Shown: positions 54,073 to 63,578, numbered from the stretch's first letter. The stretch: DNA of 64,000 nt from Argonema galeatum A003/A1 (GCF_023333595.1 NZ_JAIQZM010000003.1:1-64000), one strand, 5' to 3'. Numbers and translations are program-made. The notes: generated by a model from the letters alone, not told the origin.

Positions 54073-54712
54073 ATGGTTATTGCGGTACAATTCCAGACCT
54101 ATACCGTAGAAGAGTTTCTTAACCTAGACCTACCTGAAGGACAGGAATACGAACTTATCGACGGAAGGATCTCTCCTATGGCTGAACCTTCAGGGGAACA
54201 CGAAAATCTGCGTTCCGAACTGATGGTAGAATTGCGAATGGAAAGCAGACGCCGCCAACTCGGACTGCTGGTGCATCCAAAACCCGTACTGCAACGCCGG
54301 GCAAAAAGATACTCGCAAACCGGACTTGATTGCAATTAATCGTGATGCTTGGAATCGCCAGACTCAATCAGAAGCGGTATTGAAAGAAGCACCTAGCATT
54401 GTAATTGAAATTGTCAGCACGAATTGGGAAGAAGACTATCGGAATAAACCGTTGTGGTATGCTGCTTTTTGGGTAAGTGAGTTGTGGATTGTTGACCCGT
54501 TGTTTACTGTTGAGCGTTATCCTAACCGCAAGAATCCGAAAATTGAAGAACCTACGATTTCGATCGGACAGTTGGTGAATTCGCGTAGTATTTTAGTGGA
54601 AAGGGAATATGAGTTTCAGAGTTTTATAGGGAAACAGAGGATTGAGTCGCGGTTTTTCCCAGATTTAGAGATTACTGTTGAGGAGATTATTGGTTATGGT
54701 CAGGGGATTTGA
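54073..54712 (+). pseudogene. frameshifted Uma2-family gene
   Basis: The first frame encodes MVIAVQFQTYTVEEFLNLDL, YELIDGRISPMAEPSGEHEN and PKPVLQRRAKR, then diverges. The second frame takes over with KDTRKPDLIAINRDAW and APSIVIEIVSTNWEEDYRNK, including the catalytic Glu, and ends normally. The shift lies in the run of five A's at about 54301-54305. A one-base gain or two-base loss would explain it, or a sequencing error. Confidence 0.85.
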
Positions 54713-54894
54713 TATTGTTTTGTATGGATAGCGATCGCACTTGGTTTTGGGATGTGCGATCGATTACAATCTAAATTTTAAGAATTGCGTAGTTTAAATA
54801 AAACTTGTGAATCTCTGTTGCTTATTGCTTCGCTCTTGAGCAGACTACCTTAAATTTTGGTACTGTCTAAAATATTATCAGTGTCTATATAGCA

Positions 54895-54981
54895 GGTTTC
54901 AGTTGCATGAATTACACCCCAGAAACCCGGTTTCGCAGAAGTTACCGGGTTTCTCTGTACCTCACGCACTTGAAAAGGGCT
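54895..54981. repeat. MITE containing AAACCCGGTTTC, direct copy
   Basis: The same element as 28492-28577 in the opposite orientation (GGTTTCAGTTGCATGAA to ACTTGAAAAGGGCT). It lies just upstream of the large R-M gene and may carry or alter its promoter. Confidence 0.75.
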
Positions 54982-54997
54982 TTAATCGGAGGGGAAA

Positions 54998-57900
54998 ATG
55001 ACAAGCAATGCAGAAAATAACTTTAGAAAAGTATTGCAAAACTTTTCAACAGAAGTAAATAATAAATTTACACTCCAATCGATTTCTTTCAATCCTGAAG
55101 ACCAACTCAAAGCACCGATGGAAAATTTGCTTAAACGCAGTGGAGAGCTACTTAATTTAAAAGTAAATGTCGTTACAGAAGTTAGAGAAAAGGCACTTTC
55201 AGGAAGACCTGATGTAGGAGTTGCAGTTAGTTCTCTCTTAGCTGGATACATTGAACTAAAAGCACCAGGAAAAGGAGCAGATCCCAGCAAATTCAAAGGA
55301 GATAATAAACAGCAATGGGAAAAATTTAAGAACTTATCAAATCTGATTTACACCGATCGAAATCAATGGGCTCTTTACCGAACGGGTGAGAGAGTAGGAA
55401 AAATTATCAAGCTTTCTGGTGATATTACCTCTGATGGTGAAGATGCTGTTAACGATCGAAATTCTCAGGCTTTGCTGACACTTTTGCGAGATTTTTTACA
55501 ATGGAAACCAATTGTACCTTCTACACCAAAAGCTCTCGCTGAAATGCTGGCTCCTATTTGTCGCTTATTACGGACAGATGTGTTAGCTGCACTGGAAGAT
55601 CCCGAATCTAATCTTAGCACTTTGGCAAAAGATTGGCGGATTTATCTTTTCCCTGATGCTGACAACAAGCAATTTGCAGATGCTTATGCTCAGACATTAA
55701 CCTATGCGCTTTTACTAGCGCGATTTTCTGGTGCGGAAGATCTGTCATTACCACAAGCAGTAAAAACAATCAGAACAGGACACAGCTTACTTGCTGATGC
55801 TTTGAAAATCCTTGGTGATGAAGCAGCACGCGAACAAATTGAGGTATCACTAAATCTATTAGAACGAGTTATTGCTGCCATTGACATCACTGCACTAGCT
55901 CAAAAAGGCAATGACGATCCTTGGCTATATTTCTATGAAGATTTCTTGGCACAATATGACCCGAAAATGCGAAAAGAGAGGGGTGTTTACTACACTCCAG
56001 TACCCGTTATTCAAACACAGGTTAGATTGGTGGCAGAGTTACTAGCAAAACACTTTGATGCAGAGTATTCATTCATCGATCCAAAGGTTGTAACTCTAGA
56101 TCCCGCTTGCGGAACAGGCACTTATATTTTAACAGCCCTTAAACATGGTTTCGATCGAATTACCGAAGATCGAGGAGCAGGAATGCGAGTTTCTGCTGCT
56201 ACCACAGCGGCGGCAAATATCCATGCTTTTGAAATTCTAGTAGGCCCTTATGCAGTTGCTCATCTTCGCTTAACTCAGCAAATTTTGAGCGAAGGAGGAA
56301 CTTTACCAAAAGATGGTGTTCATGTATATCTTACTGATACGCTGGAATCTCCTTATGCTGCTGTACCTGGACATTTACCGTTATCTCTCAAACCGTTAGG
56401 AGAAGAATACAAACGCGCCCAAAAGATTAAGCAAGATACACCCGTTCTCGTTTGTATCGGTAATCCACCTTACGATCGTCAACAGATTCAAGAAGACGAT
56501 CGAGAAGTTGAAAAACGAAAAGGCGGATGGGTTCGATTTGGAGATAACAGACAGGAAATTGATCAAAATCAACAGATGATTGCTAAGGCTATTCTGCAAG
56601 ATTTTATTGAACCGCTACGACAGACAGGGCAACTCGTTCATGCTAAGAATTTATATAACGACTATGTTTATTTTTGGCGATGGGCGCTATGGAAAGTTTT
56701 TGAGTCAAATCAAGAAAATCGTCCAGGTATTATTAGCTTTATCACGGCTTCTTCTTATCTGCGTGGGCCTGGTTTTGCCGGAATGAGACAGGTGATGCGT
56801 CAAACTTTTGATGAACTTTGGATTATCGATTTGGAGGGAGATAATCTTGGCGCTAGAAAAACAGATAACGTATTTGCTATTCAAACTCCAGTTGCGATTG
56901 CTATAGGTGTTCGCTATGAAAAACCTCAACCTGAAGTGCCAGCGAAAGTTCATTTTACGCGAGTTGATGGCACAGAAGCAGAAAAACTGGCAACTCTTGC
57001 TAGTATCAACTATTTCAAAGATTTGGAATGGAAAAATTGCCCCACAGGTTGGACAGATTTCTTTTTACCCATAAGCGATATTGACTATTGGAATTGGGCA
57101 AGATTGACTGATTTATTTCCTTGGCAAGAAAACGGAGTTCAATTTAAACGGAAATGGCCGATCGGTGAAAATATAAATGTTCTGAAGGAACGATGGAAAA
57201 CACTTATTTTTAGTCGTAATTCAGGGGAAACTCAAAAGAAGCTATTTAAAGAAACTGATGCCAGAAAAATTAGTAAGCAATATTCATCCCTTGAGGATAA
57301 AGGAAATTTATTAGCCCCGATTGTTAACCTATCTTCAGATAGATTACCCATCCAACCCATTCGCTATGCCTATCGCAGCTTCGATCGACAATGGACTTTA
57401 CTGGATAATAGACTTTGCGATCGTCCTCGACCAAATTTATTAAGATCTAAAGGCGATCGACAAATTTACATGATAAGCTTACTCACTGAAATTCTTGGTG
57501 AAGGTTCCTCAGCAGTTGTCACCGAATTAGTCCCTGATTTACATTACTTTCGTGGCTCTTTTGGAGGTAAACACATTATTCCCCTCTGGCGAGACGCTAC
57601 AGGAACTCAACCTAACATCACTCATGGAGTTTTGGCAACCTTATGTGCAAACTTAAAATGCCAAATTTCACCAGAAGATTTCTTTGCTTACTGTTATGCG
57701 ATTCTTGCTACTCCAAGATATGTGAAAGAATTCTGGAATGAACTAGAAACACCAGGCGCACGAATTCCTATTACAAAAAACTCTAATTTATTTGAGCAGG
57801 TAGTTACTATTGGTCGTCAACTTATTTGGTTACATACATACGGCGAACGCTTTGTTCCTAATGGTATGAAACCAGGTAAAATTCCGCCAGGAAATGCTCG

Positions 57901-58339
57901 TTGCAAGGTGGGAACTCCGACAACAGAAACCGACTATCCAACAGAGTTTTCTTATGATGTCGGTACGCAAGAACTGCGAGTTGGTAAAGGTGTATTTGAA
58001 CGGGTTCGTCAAGAAGTCTATAATTTCAGTATTTCAGGTTTAGAAGTTGTAAAATCTTGGCTTTCCTATCGCATGAAAGATGGTGCTGGTAAAAAATCTT
58101 CACCTCTCGATGATATTCGTCCGCAAATCTGGGAATTCGATAATGAACTTCTCGATCTGCTGTGGGTGCTTGATGCAACTGTTGATATTTTTCCTCCGTT
58201 ATCTTCTTTGTTTGAGGAAGTTCTGAAGAGTAACTTGTTTGTTTCCTCTGAGTTTCCACAACCAACAGAAGCAGAAAGAGTTAGTTTGGCAGAAGTTGAG
58301 TCAGATTTACCACTTTTCAATATGGAGAAATACGAATAA
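54998..58339 (+). CDS. type IIG/ISP-like restriction-modification protein, intact
   Basis: A 1113-residue single-chain enzyme with GGAGGGG before the ATG. The N-terminal nuclease signature is RPDVG (D72) and IELK (E86, K88). Methylase motif I is LDPACGTGTY (367-376) and motif IV is GNPPYDR (488-494). The C-terminal half holds target-recognition blocks including FDRQWTLLDNRLCDRPRPN and YAILATPRYVKEFW. At residues about 632-650 (VAIAIGVRYEKPQPEVPAKV) it runs unbroken through the point where the paralogue at 3701-8358 is interrupted. It methylates adenine and cuts unmodified DNA if active. No separate specificity or helicase gene adjoins it. Confidence 0.9.
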   Translation: MTSNAENNFRKVLQNFSTEVNNKFTLQSISFNPEDQLKAPMENLLKRSGELLNLKVNVVTEVREKALSGRPDVGVAVSSLLAGYIELKAPGKGADPSKFKGDNKQQWEKFKNLSNLIYTDRNQWALYRTGERVGKIIKLSGDITSDGEDAVNDRNSQALLTLLRDFLQWKPIVPSTPKALAEMLAPICRLLRTDVLAALEDPESNLSTLAKDWRIYLFPDADNKQFADAYAQTLTYALLLARFSGAEDLSLPQAVKTIRTGHSLLADALKILGDEAAREQIEVSLNLLERVIAAIDITALAQKGNDDPWLYFYEDFLAQYDPKMRKERGVYYTPVPVIQTQVRLVAELLAKHFDAEYSFIDPKVVTLDPACGTGTYILTALKHGFDRITEDRGAGMRVSAATTAAANIHAFEILVGPYAVAHLRLTQQILSEGGTLPKDGVHVYLTDTLESPYAAVPGHLPLSLKPLGEEYKRAQKIKQDTPVLVCIGNPPYDRQQIQEDDREVEKRKGGWVRFGDNRQEIDQNQQMIAKAILQDFIEPLRQTGQLVHAKNLYNDYVYFWRWALWKVFESNQENRPGIISFITASSYLRGPGFAGMRQVMRQTFDELWIIDLEGDNLGARKTDNVFAIQTPVAIAIGVRYEKPQPEVPAKVHFTRVDGTEAEKLATLASINYFKDLEWKNCPTGWTDFFLPISDIDYWNWARLTDLFPWQENGVQFKRKWPIGENINVLKERWKTLIFSRNSGETQKKLFKETDARKISKQYSSLEDKGNLLAPIVNLSSDRLPIQPIRYAYRSFDRQWTLLDNRLCDRPRPNLLRSKGDRQIYMISLLTEILGEGSSAVVTELVPDLHYFRGSFGGKHIIPLWRDATGTQPNITHGVLATLCANLKCQISPEDFFAYCYAILATPRYVKEFWNELETPGARIPITKNSNLFEQVVTIGRQLIWLHTYGERFVPNGMKPGKIPPGNARCKVGTPTTETDYPTEFSYDVGTQELRVGKGVFERVRQEVYNFSISGLEVVKSWLSYRMKDGAGKKSSPLDDIRPQIWEFDNELLDLLWVLDATVDIFPPLSSLFEEVLKSNLFVSSEFPQPTEAERVSLAEVESDLPLFNMEKYE

Positions 58340-58438
58340 TACGAAGAATGAAAATTAATAGCTGCTCGGATCGCATTTATCAATTACTCCCCATGAGATC
58401 GCCCACTAATAACCTAATTTGCAGCATTAGCTAGGAAC

Positions 58439-58903
58439 CTAGTCAATGTGAGGAAGTTGCTCAGGGAACCAATTTAAATCAAGTAATTGGTCAAGTGTGT
58501 AAGGGCATTCTGTAGGGAAGTTAGCAGAGTTTCCAGTTTTTTCTTTGACAAAACCAAGCGCACGCTTGTAGATAAAGTGTAAATGTTCTTGTAAATAGTT
58601 TCGTAAGTTAGTTGTCAACCTTTGATCTAATTGATCGCGGAAGCTATAAATTTCACTTCGCCAGTGGTTTGTATTACGCTCTGCTTCATTTTTCCAATAC
58701 TCAAGCAACAGTAAATGTCTGATAATTTGATTTAACAGACTAACTACAGTATTTCTTTTCTCACTACCCAAATCTGACAACTCCTCAATTAAATTATCTA
58801 AATCTAAAGCATTAAACTGACGGTTCTTGAGTAATTTTATGGTGGACTCCAACCACTCTAAATCGTCAGTTTCATAAAGGGTTTTTAAATCAATAACGCT
58901 CAT
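58439..58903 (-). CDS. DUF29 protein
   Basis: A 154-residue DUF29 protein: LYETDDLEWLESTIKLLKNR, DLDNLIEELSDLGSEKRNTV, LLNQIIRHLLLLEYWKNEAE and WRSEIYSFRDQL are diagnostic. The family is abundant in cyanobacteria, is helical and has no proven function, although it often lies near mobile or addiction genes. It is convergent with the R-M gene. Confidence 0.9.
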   Translation of the reverse strand: MSVIDLKTLYETDDLEWLESTIKLLKNRQFNALDLDNLIEELSDLGSEKRNTVVSLLNQIIRHLLLLEYWKNEAERNTNHWRSEIYSFRDQLDQRLTTNLRNYLQEHLHFIYKRALGFVKEKTGNSANFPTECPYTLDQLLDLNWFPEQLPHID

Positions 58904-58937
58904 TTCGTTTCCTTTGTACTATTTGACATTAAGTATT

Positions 58938-59687
58938 CTACCAATCATCATTTCTTCTCGGTACTCTACGAGTTTTAGTAGAACCAGATCTCGGTTCTTG
59001 CTTGGTTGATCGCTTTTTGTTTCTCTGCGGTTGTTCCGATTCCGGATCGTTTTCTAACCGACTGCTCATATCAATAAATACATCTCGCCGTAAGTAAGGA
59101 TAGTCACTCACCCACACATCAAGTTCAGGAAGGTAAATATCGGTGACATTGCTAATCCGACTCATATCGGGTCGATTAGACATTACCACCATTTCAGCCC
59201 ATTCTCCTGTAACGATCGCTTGGTGAGAACGTCGCAGAGGGACTTGCAACTTAGTCAGAAAACCATTTTCATCCCCAACTTCTAGAGTCAGCCTTCGCTC
59301 CCGGTTTTCCACTATCATCAATTCGCCGCGCTTATTTACTGTTTCTTCGGTGCCAACTAATTCTTCACTTATATAAACATCTAACACCTGACCGCGCCAA
59401 AAAGCGCTGTACCGGGAACTTCGGCATTCAATATTACGCAAACTCGCCCATAAAACTGGCCCCCAGAGCCAGTACATACCGCTGACAATTCCTACTAAAA
59501 GAATTATTGGTGCAAATGCCTCTCCTAACAAGCTCGTTATCAAATAAAGTAGCAATACGCTCACCAAAGAAATTAACACCCGCTTTAAAAACTCGGCTGC
59601 ATTACCCCAGCAATATTTGTACTGGGCTGCTGTGGCGATGAAAGGAATGAGTTGTTCAAATTTTTTGCGCGTTAATGGGACTAGCAT
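58938..59687 (-). CDS. membrane protein with cytoplasmic basic tail, unknown function
   Basis: A 249-residue protein starting MLVPLTRKKFEQLIPFIATA, with two hydrophobic helices (about residues 36-78), a beta-rich domain (VYISEELVGTEETVNKRGEL, TGEWAEMVVMSNRPDMSRIS) and a basic low-complexity tail (KKRSTKQEPRSGSTKTRRVP). Similar cyanobacterial proteins are sometimes labelled phosphate permease, but nothing here supports transport. The role is unknown. Confidence 0.75.
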   Translation of the reverse strand: MLVPLTRKKFEQLIPFIATAAQYKYCWGNAAEFLKRVLISLVSVLLLYLITSLLGEAFAPIILLVGIVSGMYWLWGPVLWASLRNIECRSSRYSAFWRGQVLDVYISEELVGTEETVNKRGELMIVENRERRLTLEVGDENGFLTKLQVPLRRSHQAIVTGEWAEMVVMSNRPDMSRISNVTDIYLPELDVWVSDYPYLRRDVFIDMSSRLENDPESEQPQRNKKRSTKQEPRSGSTKTRRVPRRNDDW

Positions 59688-59705
59688 ATAAATTTTAGAT
59701 TTTGG

Positions 59706-59778
59706 ATTTTAGATTTTAGATTGAATGGAGAATAGGGCAAGAAAAGTCAAAAGTCACTCATTCAAAATAAAAAGGGGA
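59706..59778. repeat. AAAAGTCAAAAGTCACTCA repeat, left of dapB
   Basis: A heptamer run (TTTTAGA) then TTGAATGGAG and GAAAAGTCAAAAGTCACTCA. A close copy lies at 60757-60838, so dapB is flanked by direct repeats. Inverted relatives are at 16190-16226 and 61485-61520. Confidence 0.7.
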
Positions 59779-59780
59779 GT

Positions 59781-59892
59781 AGGAGCAGAGGAGCAGAGGA
59801 GCAGAGGAGCAGAGGAGCAGAGGAGCAGAGGAGCAGAGGAGCAATTTTCTTGACAACTGACAACTGACAACTGACAACTGACAACTGACAAC
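59781..59892. repeat. two adjacent microsatellites
   Basis: AGGAGCAG is repeated nearly eight times (59781-59842), and TGACAAC six times (59851-59892), ending 19 bases from the dapB stop. Open frames through them are low-complexity artefacts. Confidence 0.85.
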
Positions 59893-59910
59893 TGACCACT
59901 CCCCAGTCAC

Positions 59911-60738
59911 CTACAATATCTTTTCTAAACCATATACTAACGATTTGAGTTCGGTGACCTTGCGGATTGCCAGCAGCACTCCTGGCATATAGCAAGTGCG
60001 ATCGCTCGTGTCATGTCTGAGGGTGTAAACTTGACCAGTAGCACCAAAAATCACTTCTTGGTGAGCGATCAAACCGGGTAAGCGCACACTGTGAATGCGA
60101 ATACCCTCATCTGCGAGACTGCCTCTAGCGCCCGGTAATTTTTCCTCTTCTGTAACAGAAGGTGGATTGTAGGTTTTGCCCATTTCTGCGAGCATTTGAG
60201 CGGTTTTAATAGCTGTACCGCTGGGGGCGTCTGCTTTTTGATTGTGGTGGAGTTCGATAATTTCTACGTAATCAAAGTATTTCGACGCCTGGATAGCAGC
60301 TTGCTGAAGCAAAACCATGCCGATCGAGAAATTGGGGATAACCAGGCAACCAGTGCTGGCTTTATCGGCAAATTCGGCCAATTCTTCAATTTGTTTGGGG
60401 CTCAGGCCAGTGGTGCCGACGACGGGGCGGACACCGTAAGCGATCGCAGATCTGACCGAATTATAAACCGTTTTGGGGTGGGTAAAATCCAGCATAACGC
60501 CCAGCACTTTTTCCTGAGCGGCCATCGCCAGTATCGGTTCAAACTGATTGGTGATCGGAACTTCCAGCGGGCCGCATCCAGCCACTTCTCCAGCATCTTG
60601 ATTGAAAAATTCTGGATTGCGGTCTATCGCACCCAGCAGCGTCATGTCAGGTGCCGCAGCAATAGCTTTGATCGCCTCGCGGCCCATTTTGCCAGCAGCA
60701 CCGTTGACCACAACTGGGATAGGAGATTGATTCGGCAT
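59911..60738 (-). CDS. dapB: 4-hydroxy-tetrahydrodipicolinate reductase
   Basis: A 275-residue enzyme that reduces hydroxy-tetrahydrodipicolinate with NAD(P)H in lysine and diaminopimelate synthesis. It shows the nucleotide motif [30 protein letters not shown], the catalytic [15 protein letters not shown] (His pair and Lys) and [14 protein letters not shown]. The length is normal. It stands alone, bracketed by direct repeats. Confidence 0.95.
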   Translation of the reverse strand: MPNQSPIPVVVNGAAGKMGREAIKAIAAAPDMTLLGAIDRNPEFFNQDAGEVAGCGPLEVPITNQFEPILAMAAQEKVLGVMLDFTHPKTVYNSVRSAIAYGVRPVVGTTGLSPKQIEELAEFADKASTGCLVIPNFSIGMVLLQQAAIQASKYFDYVEIIELHHNQKADAPSGTAIKTAQMLAEMGKTYNPPSVTEEEKLPGARGSLADEGIRIHSVRLPGLIAHQEVIFGATGQVYTLRHDTSDRTCYMPGVLLAIRKVTELKSLVYGLEKIL

Positions 60739-60756
60739 GATTGAAAACGGACAAGA

Positions 60757-60838
60757 GATTTTAGATTTTAGATTTTAGATTGAATTAGGGAATGGAGCAA
60801 GAAAAGTCAAAAGTCACTCATTCAAAAGAAAAAGGGGA
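60757..60838. repeat. AAAAGTCAAAAGTCACTCA repeat, right of dapB
   Basis: Near copy of 59706-59778: heptamers TTTTAGA, then TTGAATTAGG and GAAAAGTCAAAAGTCACTCA followed by TTCAAAAGAAAAAGGGG. It lies in the dapB leader region. Confidence 0.7.
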
Positions 60839-60886
60839 AAAGGAACGAATTATTGCCCACTCCCCCTCTTCCCCTCTGCCCCTAGC

Positions 60887-61029
60887 CCCTAGAACACCTA
60901 TTCAGTAATACTTGGCGGTGCGTTTTTAGCTTGTAGGGGCGAAGCAAACGGGAGTGAAAATCTATCGCTCTTACCCTAGATTTCCTGCCCGAATGCTTCG
61001 CCCCTACCATTACTGAATCGGTGCTAGCC
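60887..61029. repeat. MITE with CTAGAACACCTATTCAGTAA end
   Basis: The left end CCTAGAACACCTATTCAGTA and the right end TTACTGAATCGGTGCTAG are inverted; inside lie GTAGGGGCGAAGCAAACGGG and CCCGAATGCTTCGCCCCTAC. Its left end is the sequence that forms the last codons of the Mn exporter gene at 10363-10995. Confidence 0.75.
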
Positions 61030-61031
61030 CT

Positions 61032-61295
61032 CTATCCCAAAGGGGTTTCGTCTTCAGGATTGAAGGGCTTTTCACCGATGCCAAGTTGCTTTTTAGTGCG
61101 TTTGAGCTGTTTCCAGAGTTTCTTAACTTGTTTATAAGCTTCTTCTGGAGAGAGCTTTCCACCCGTTTCTAAAGAGCAGATAAAATTCACCCGCTGGGCG
61201 AATTCTTGCAAATTGGCGTTAAAAACCAAATTTTCTGGTTTCACTTGGCCGTAGTAGCGACTACGGGGGTACAGAAAATTGGAGCGATCGTTCAT
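61032..61295 (-). CDS. small conserved cyanobacterial protein
   Basis: An 87-residue basic protein starting MNDRSNFLYPRSRYYGQVKP. It has ENLVFNANLQEFAQRVNFIC, a helix with ALETGGKLSP-type sequence (here SLETGGKLSP) and EEAYKQVKKLWKQLKRTKKQ. I believe it belongs to the DUF7219 group, common in cyanobacteria, without known role. Confidence 0.75.
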   Translation of the reverse strand: MNDRSNFLYPRSRYYGQVKPENLVFNANLQEFAQRVNFICSLETGGKLSPEEAYKQVKKLWKQLKRTKKQLGIGEKPFNPEDETPLG

Positions 61296-61527
61296 GGCTC
61301 CCTCCAGGATATTATTTAATGAAACATTCTTCTGTTATAGACCCTGTTTGTCAGGATTTGTATCCGATAGTATACGGATATTTAGTAGCTTACCTATTGC
61401 CAAATTTTCCGTTTTGCCCTTATAGCAACCGCCAAGGTAGTTAGGACATCCTAAAACGGCAGAACCAATTCACAGCAAGCATTTCACTTTTGACTTTTGA
61501 ATGAGTGACTTTTGACTTTTGCTATAT

Positions 61528-62022
61528 CTACCAGCCCCACGTTCCTGGCGCACCTTTAAACGGCCCTACAATGTCGCTGGTGATCCAGCCGCCGTAGAAA
61601 TCACCGGGCTGAGGTTGCACCCTTTCACCATTAAGATAACAAACATCCATCAAACCGGGATAAAAAGCCACGTAGTCTTTGATTGGCGCAAAGGCGGGGG
61701 TGGGGTCGGGATAGAACCAGGCAGCAAAGGGCGCTTGTTTGTCACCCACGATAATTGTGTAGTAACCTGCTTGACCTTTCCACTCGCAAAAGCTGGAGCG
61801 ATTTTGCCTGAGCAAGTATTCCATCTTGATGTCGCTGGGAGGAATGTAGTAATTGGGTGGATGACTGGTCTCTAAGACCCGCTTGGCTTGATGGGTATCC
61901 ACAATTGCGATGCCGTTAAAAACGATCTGGATGTGCTTTGCTGAGTCTTCTAGACGCGGCGGACGCGGGTAATCCCAGACTGATTCTTGACCTGGCTCTG
62001 GTTGAATGCGCTGGCGGTTCAT
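61528..62022 (-). CDS. DUF427 protein
   Basis: A 164-residue protein with WDYPRPPRLEDSAKHIQIVF, IVDTHQAKRVLETSHPPNYY, SSFCEWKGQAGYYTIIVGD and FYPGLMDVCYLNGERVQPQP. The WKG-ATY-like core and the ExSHPPxYY region define DUF427. Enzymatic role not established. The region 61296-61527 holds a copy of the GACTTTTGAATGAGTGAC repeat and no gene. Confidence 0.88.
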   Translation of the reverse strand: MNRQRIQPEPGQESVWDYPRPPRLEDSAKHIQIVFNGIAIVDTHQAKRVLETSHPPNYYIPPSDIKMEYLLRQNRSSFCEWKGQAGYYTIIVGDKQAPFAAWFYPDPTPAFAPIKDYVAFYPGLMDVCYLNGERVQPQPGDFYGGWITSDIVGPFKGAPGTWGW

Positions 62023-62068
62023 ATCGATTTTGGATGAGAGGATTTTGGATTGGTACGGTAATCTACTA

Positions 62069-62190
62069 ACTTACTCCCTTCCCGCCAAAAGATTATGTAG
62101 GGGCGAACGCGCAAAGCGTGCCGTAGGCATTAGCATTGCGGAATTAACGTTTCGCTAGTGAATTAAGATTAATCCCGCAATGCGATCGCT
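62069..62190. repeat. MITE, inverted relative of the 8647 element
   Basis: ACTTACTCCCTTCCCGCCAA and GATTATGTAGGGGCGAA match the right end of the 8647-8780 element in reverse. The inside (GCATTGCGGAATTAACGTTT) also matches. An extra GCGCAAAGCGTGCC is inserted and the far end is lost. Confidence 0.75.
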
Positions 62191-62231
62191 CAATTAAGTT
62201 GAGTCTGAAAGTGGATTGGATATCTTTACTG

Positions 62232-63578
62232 TTAGAGTAGCGGCTTTCGCAGAAAAGTAGAGATTTCGTCAACTAGCCACTCTTTTTCTGATTGCGCCAG
62301 CCAAGAACCGAAACGATGAGTACGCAAGCCTTCTACCAGGGTACAAGCCATGACTGGTTTGTCGTTTACTTCGTAATTATTGCTGAGTTCAATGCGATCG
62401 ATATCCGCTGTCTTTCCTTTAACTTCATAGCTGAACCAGAATAACTTCCACTGCAACCGGAAATACTTCACCCGATCGATCTCCAACCTTGTCCGACCCG
62501 CTACACTAAACAGGATACCTCCCAACATACCCAGTCCGACAATCCAGAAGGGAATGGAAAGCAGAGGGAAAAACAAATAAGCCCCAACTGCGATCGCTCC
62601 AGCAGTCCAGAAAAATAAGAAACCGCTCCAAATTAACGCAAACCCCAACCAGGAAATGTTCTGGAATCGCCACCCAGCAGGCGGTATTTCCACCACAAGT
62701 CGTCCAAGAGTGTTTTTCAACCCGATGCGACTCCCCGCTGGCTGACGCCGCTTTTGGATGGTACTGGTATGTTCGCCGCGCAGGTTTGCTAGAGCGTCTT
62801 TCGCACAAGAAAATCTATCTTCCGGTATTGGTTCGAGCATTTTTTCCAACCAATCGGCAAACTCAGGTGAAATTTCCACCACGTCGCGAAAGTCTATTTT
62901 AAGACGATACTGGGGTAAATCGGCTGGGAATTGGTGCGTCAGCAAAAATAGTAGAGTTGTTCCCAATCCGTACAAATCCGTTGCTGGGTAAGCTTGTCCC
63001 CCAAACTGTTCCGGTGCCATGTAGCCGTATGTGCCGATGACGGTGCTACCCCGCGTTATGGTGTGGCGATAGGTGTCTTGCACCGCACCGAAATCAACTA
63101 GAAAAACTTGTCCATCTTCCCTACGGATGATATTTTGGGGTTTGATATCCCGATGGATGACTGGTGGGGTAAACTCTTGTAGGTAGATGAGAATTTCCAG
63201 AATTTGCTCAGCCAGACGCCGGACTTCGTTTTCGTTTGTATGCCAACCGCTTTCGACTAGGGATGAGAGCGATCGTCCTTCTGCCAATTCTTGAACAAGG
63301 TAAAATCGTCTATCATCAGGCGTATCGACCTGGAAATAATCTAAATATCGAGGGATACAGGGATAGTTCAGCCCAGATAAAGTCTTAGCTTCGCGATCGA
63401 ACAATTCAAGCACTTTCCAGTCAGTCATGCGGCGCAACGATAACTCTTTGAGTGCCACCCGCTGATTCGTCCGCAAGTCTATGGCTTCGTAGGTTATCCC
63501 AATTCCACCTTGTCCCAATATATCTACAATTTGATATCGTTGAGCTAGAGCATCTCCTGGTTGGTGTAGCAGTTCCAT
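62232..63578 (-). CDS. Ser/Thr protein kinase with C-terminal membrane domain
   Basis: A 448-residue eukaryotic-type kinase. It has a glycine loop LGQGGIGITYEA, Lys44 in VALKEL, HRDIKPQN (D144, N149), DFGAV (D162), APEQFGG and ATDLYGLG. Residues about 305-360 form two membrane helices (LGFALIWSGFLFFWTAGAIA and LLSIPFWIVGLGMLGGILF), followed by a soluble beta-rich domain that could sense or bind partners. It would phosphorylate proteins at the membrane. No phosphatase is adjacent. Confidence 0.92.
   Translation of the reverse strand: MELLHQPGDALAQRYQIVDILGQGGIGITYEAIDLRTNQRVALKELSLRRMTDWKVLELFDREAKTLSGLNYPCIPRYLDYFQVDTPDDRRFYLVQELAEGRSLSSLVESGWHTNENEVRRLAEQILEILIYLQEFTPPVIHRDIKPQNIIRREDGQVFLVDFGAVQDTYRHTITRGSTVIGTYGYMAPEQFGGQAYPATDLYGLGTTLLFLLTHQFPADLPQYRLKIDFRDVVEISPEFADWLEKMLEPIPEDRFSCAKDALANLRGEHTSTIQKRRQPAGSRIGLKNTLGRLVVEIPPAGWRFQNISWLGFALIWSGFLFFWTAGAIAVGAYLFFPLLSIPFWIVGLGMLGGILFSVAGRTRLEIDRVKYFRLQWKLFWFSYEVKGKTADIDRIELSNNYEVNDKPVMACTLVEGLRTHRFGSWLAQSEKEWLVDEISTFLRKPLL

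Noticed and set aside
58938..59687. Phosphate permease label for the membrane protein
   Set aside because: Only two membrane helices and no ABC-permease EAA loop are present. The true permeases are at 33345-35315.
59781..59892. CRISPR array
   Set aside because: The units are 7-8 bases long and contiguous, with no spacers. No cas gene is in the window.
59762..59995. Open frame through the microsatellites at the dapB end
   Set aside because: It is low complexity throughout and overlaps the end of dapB in another frame.
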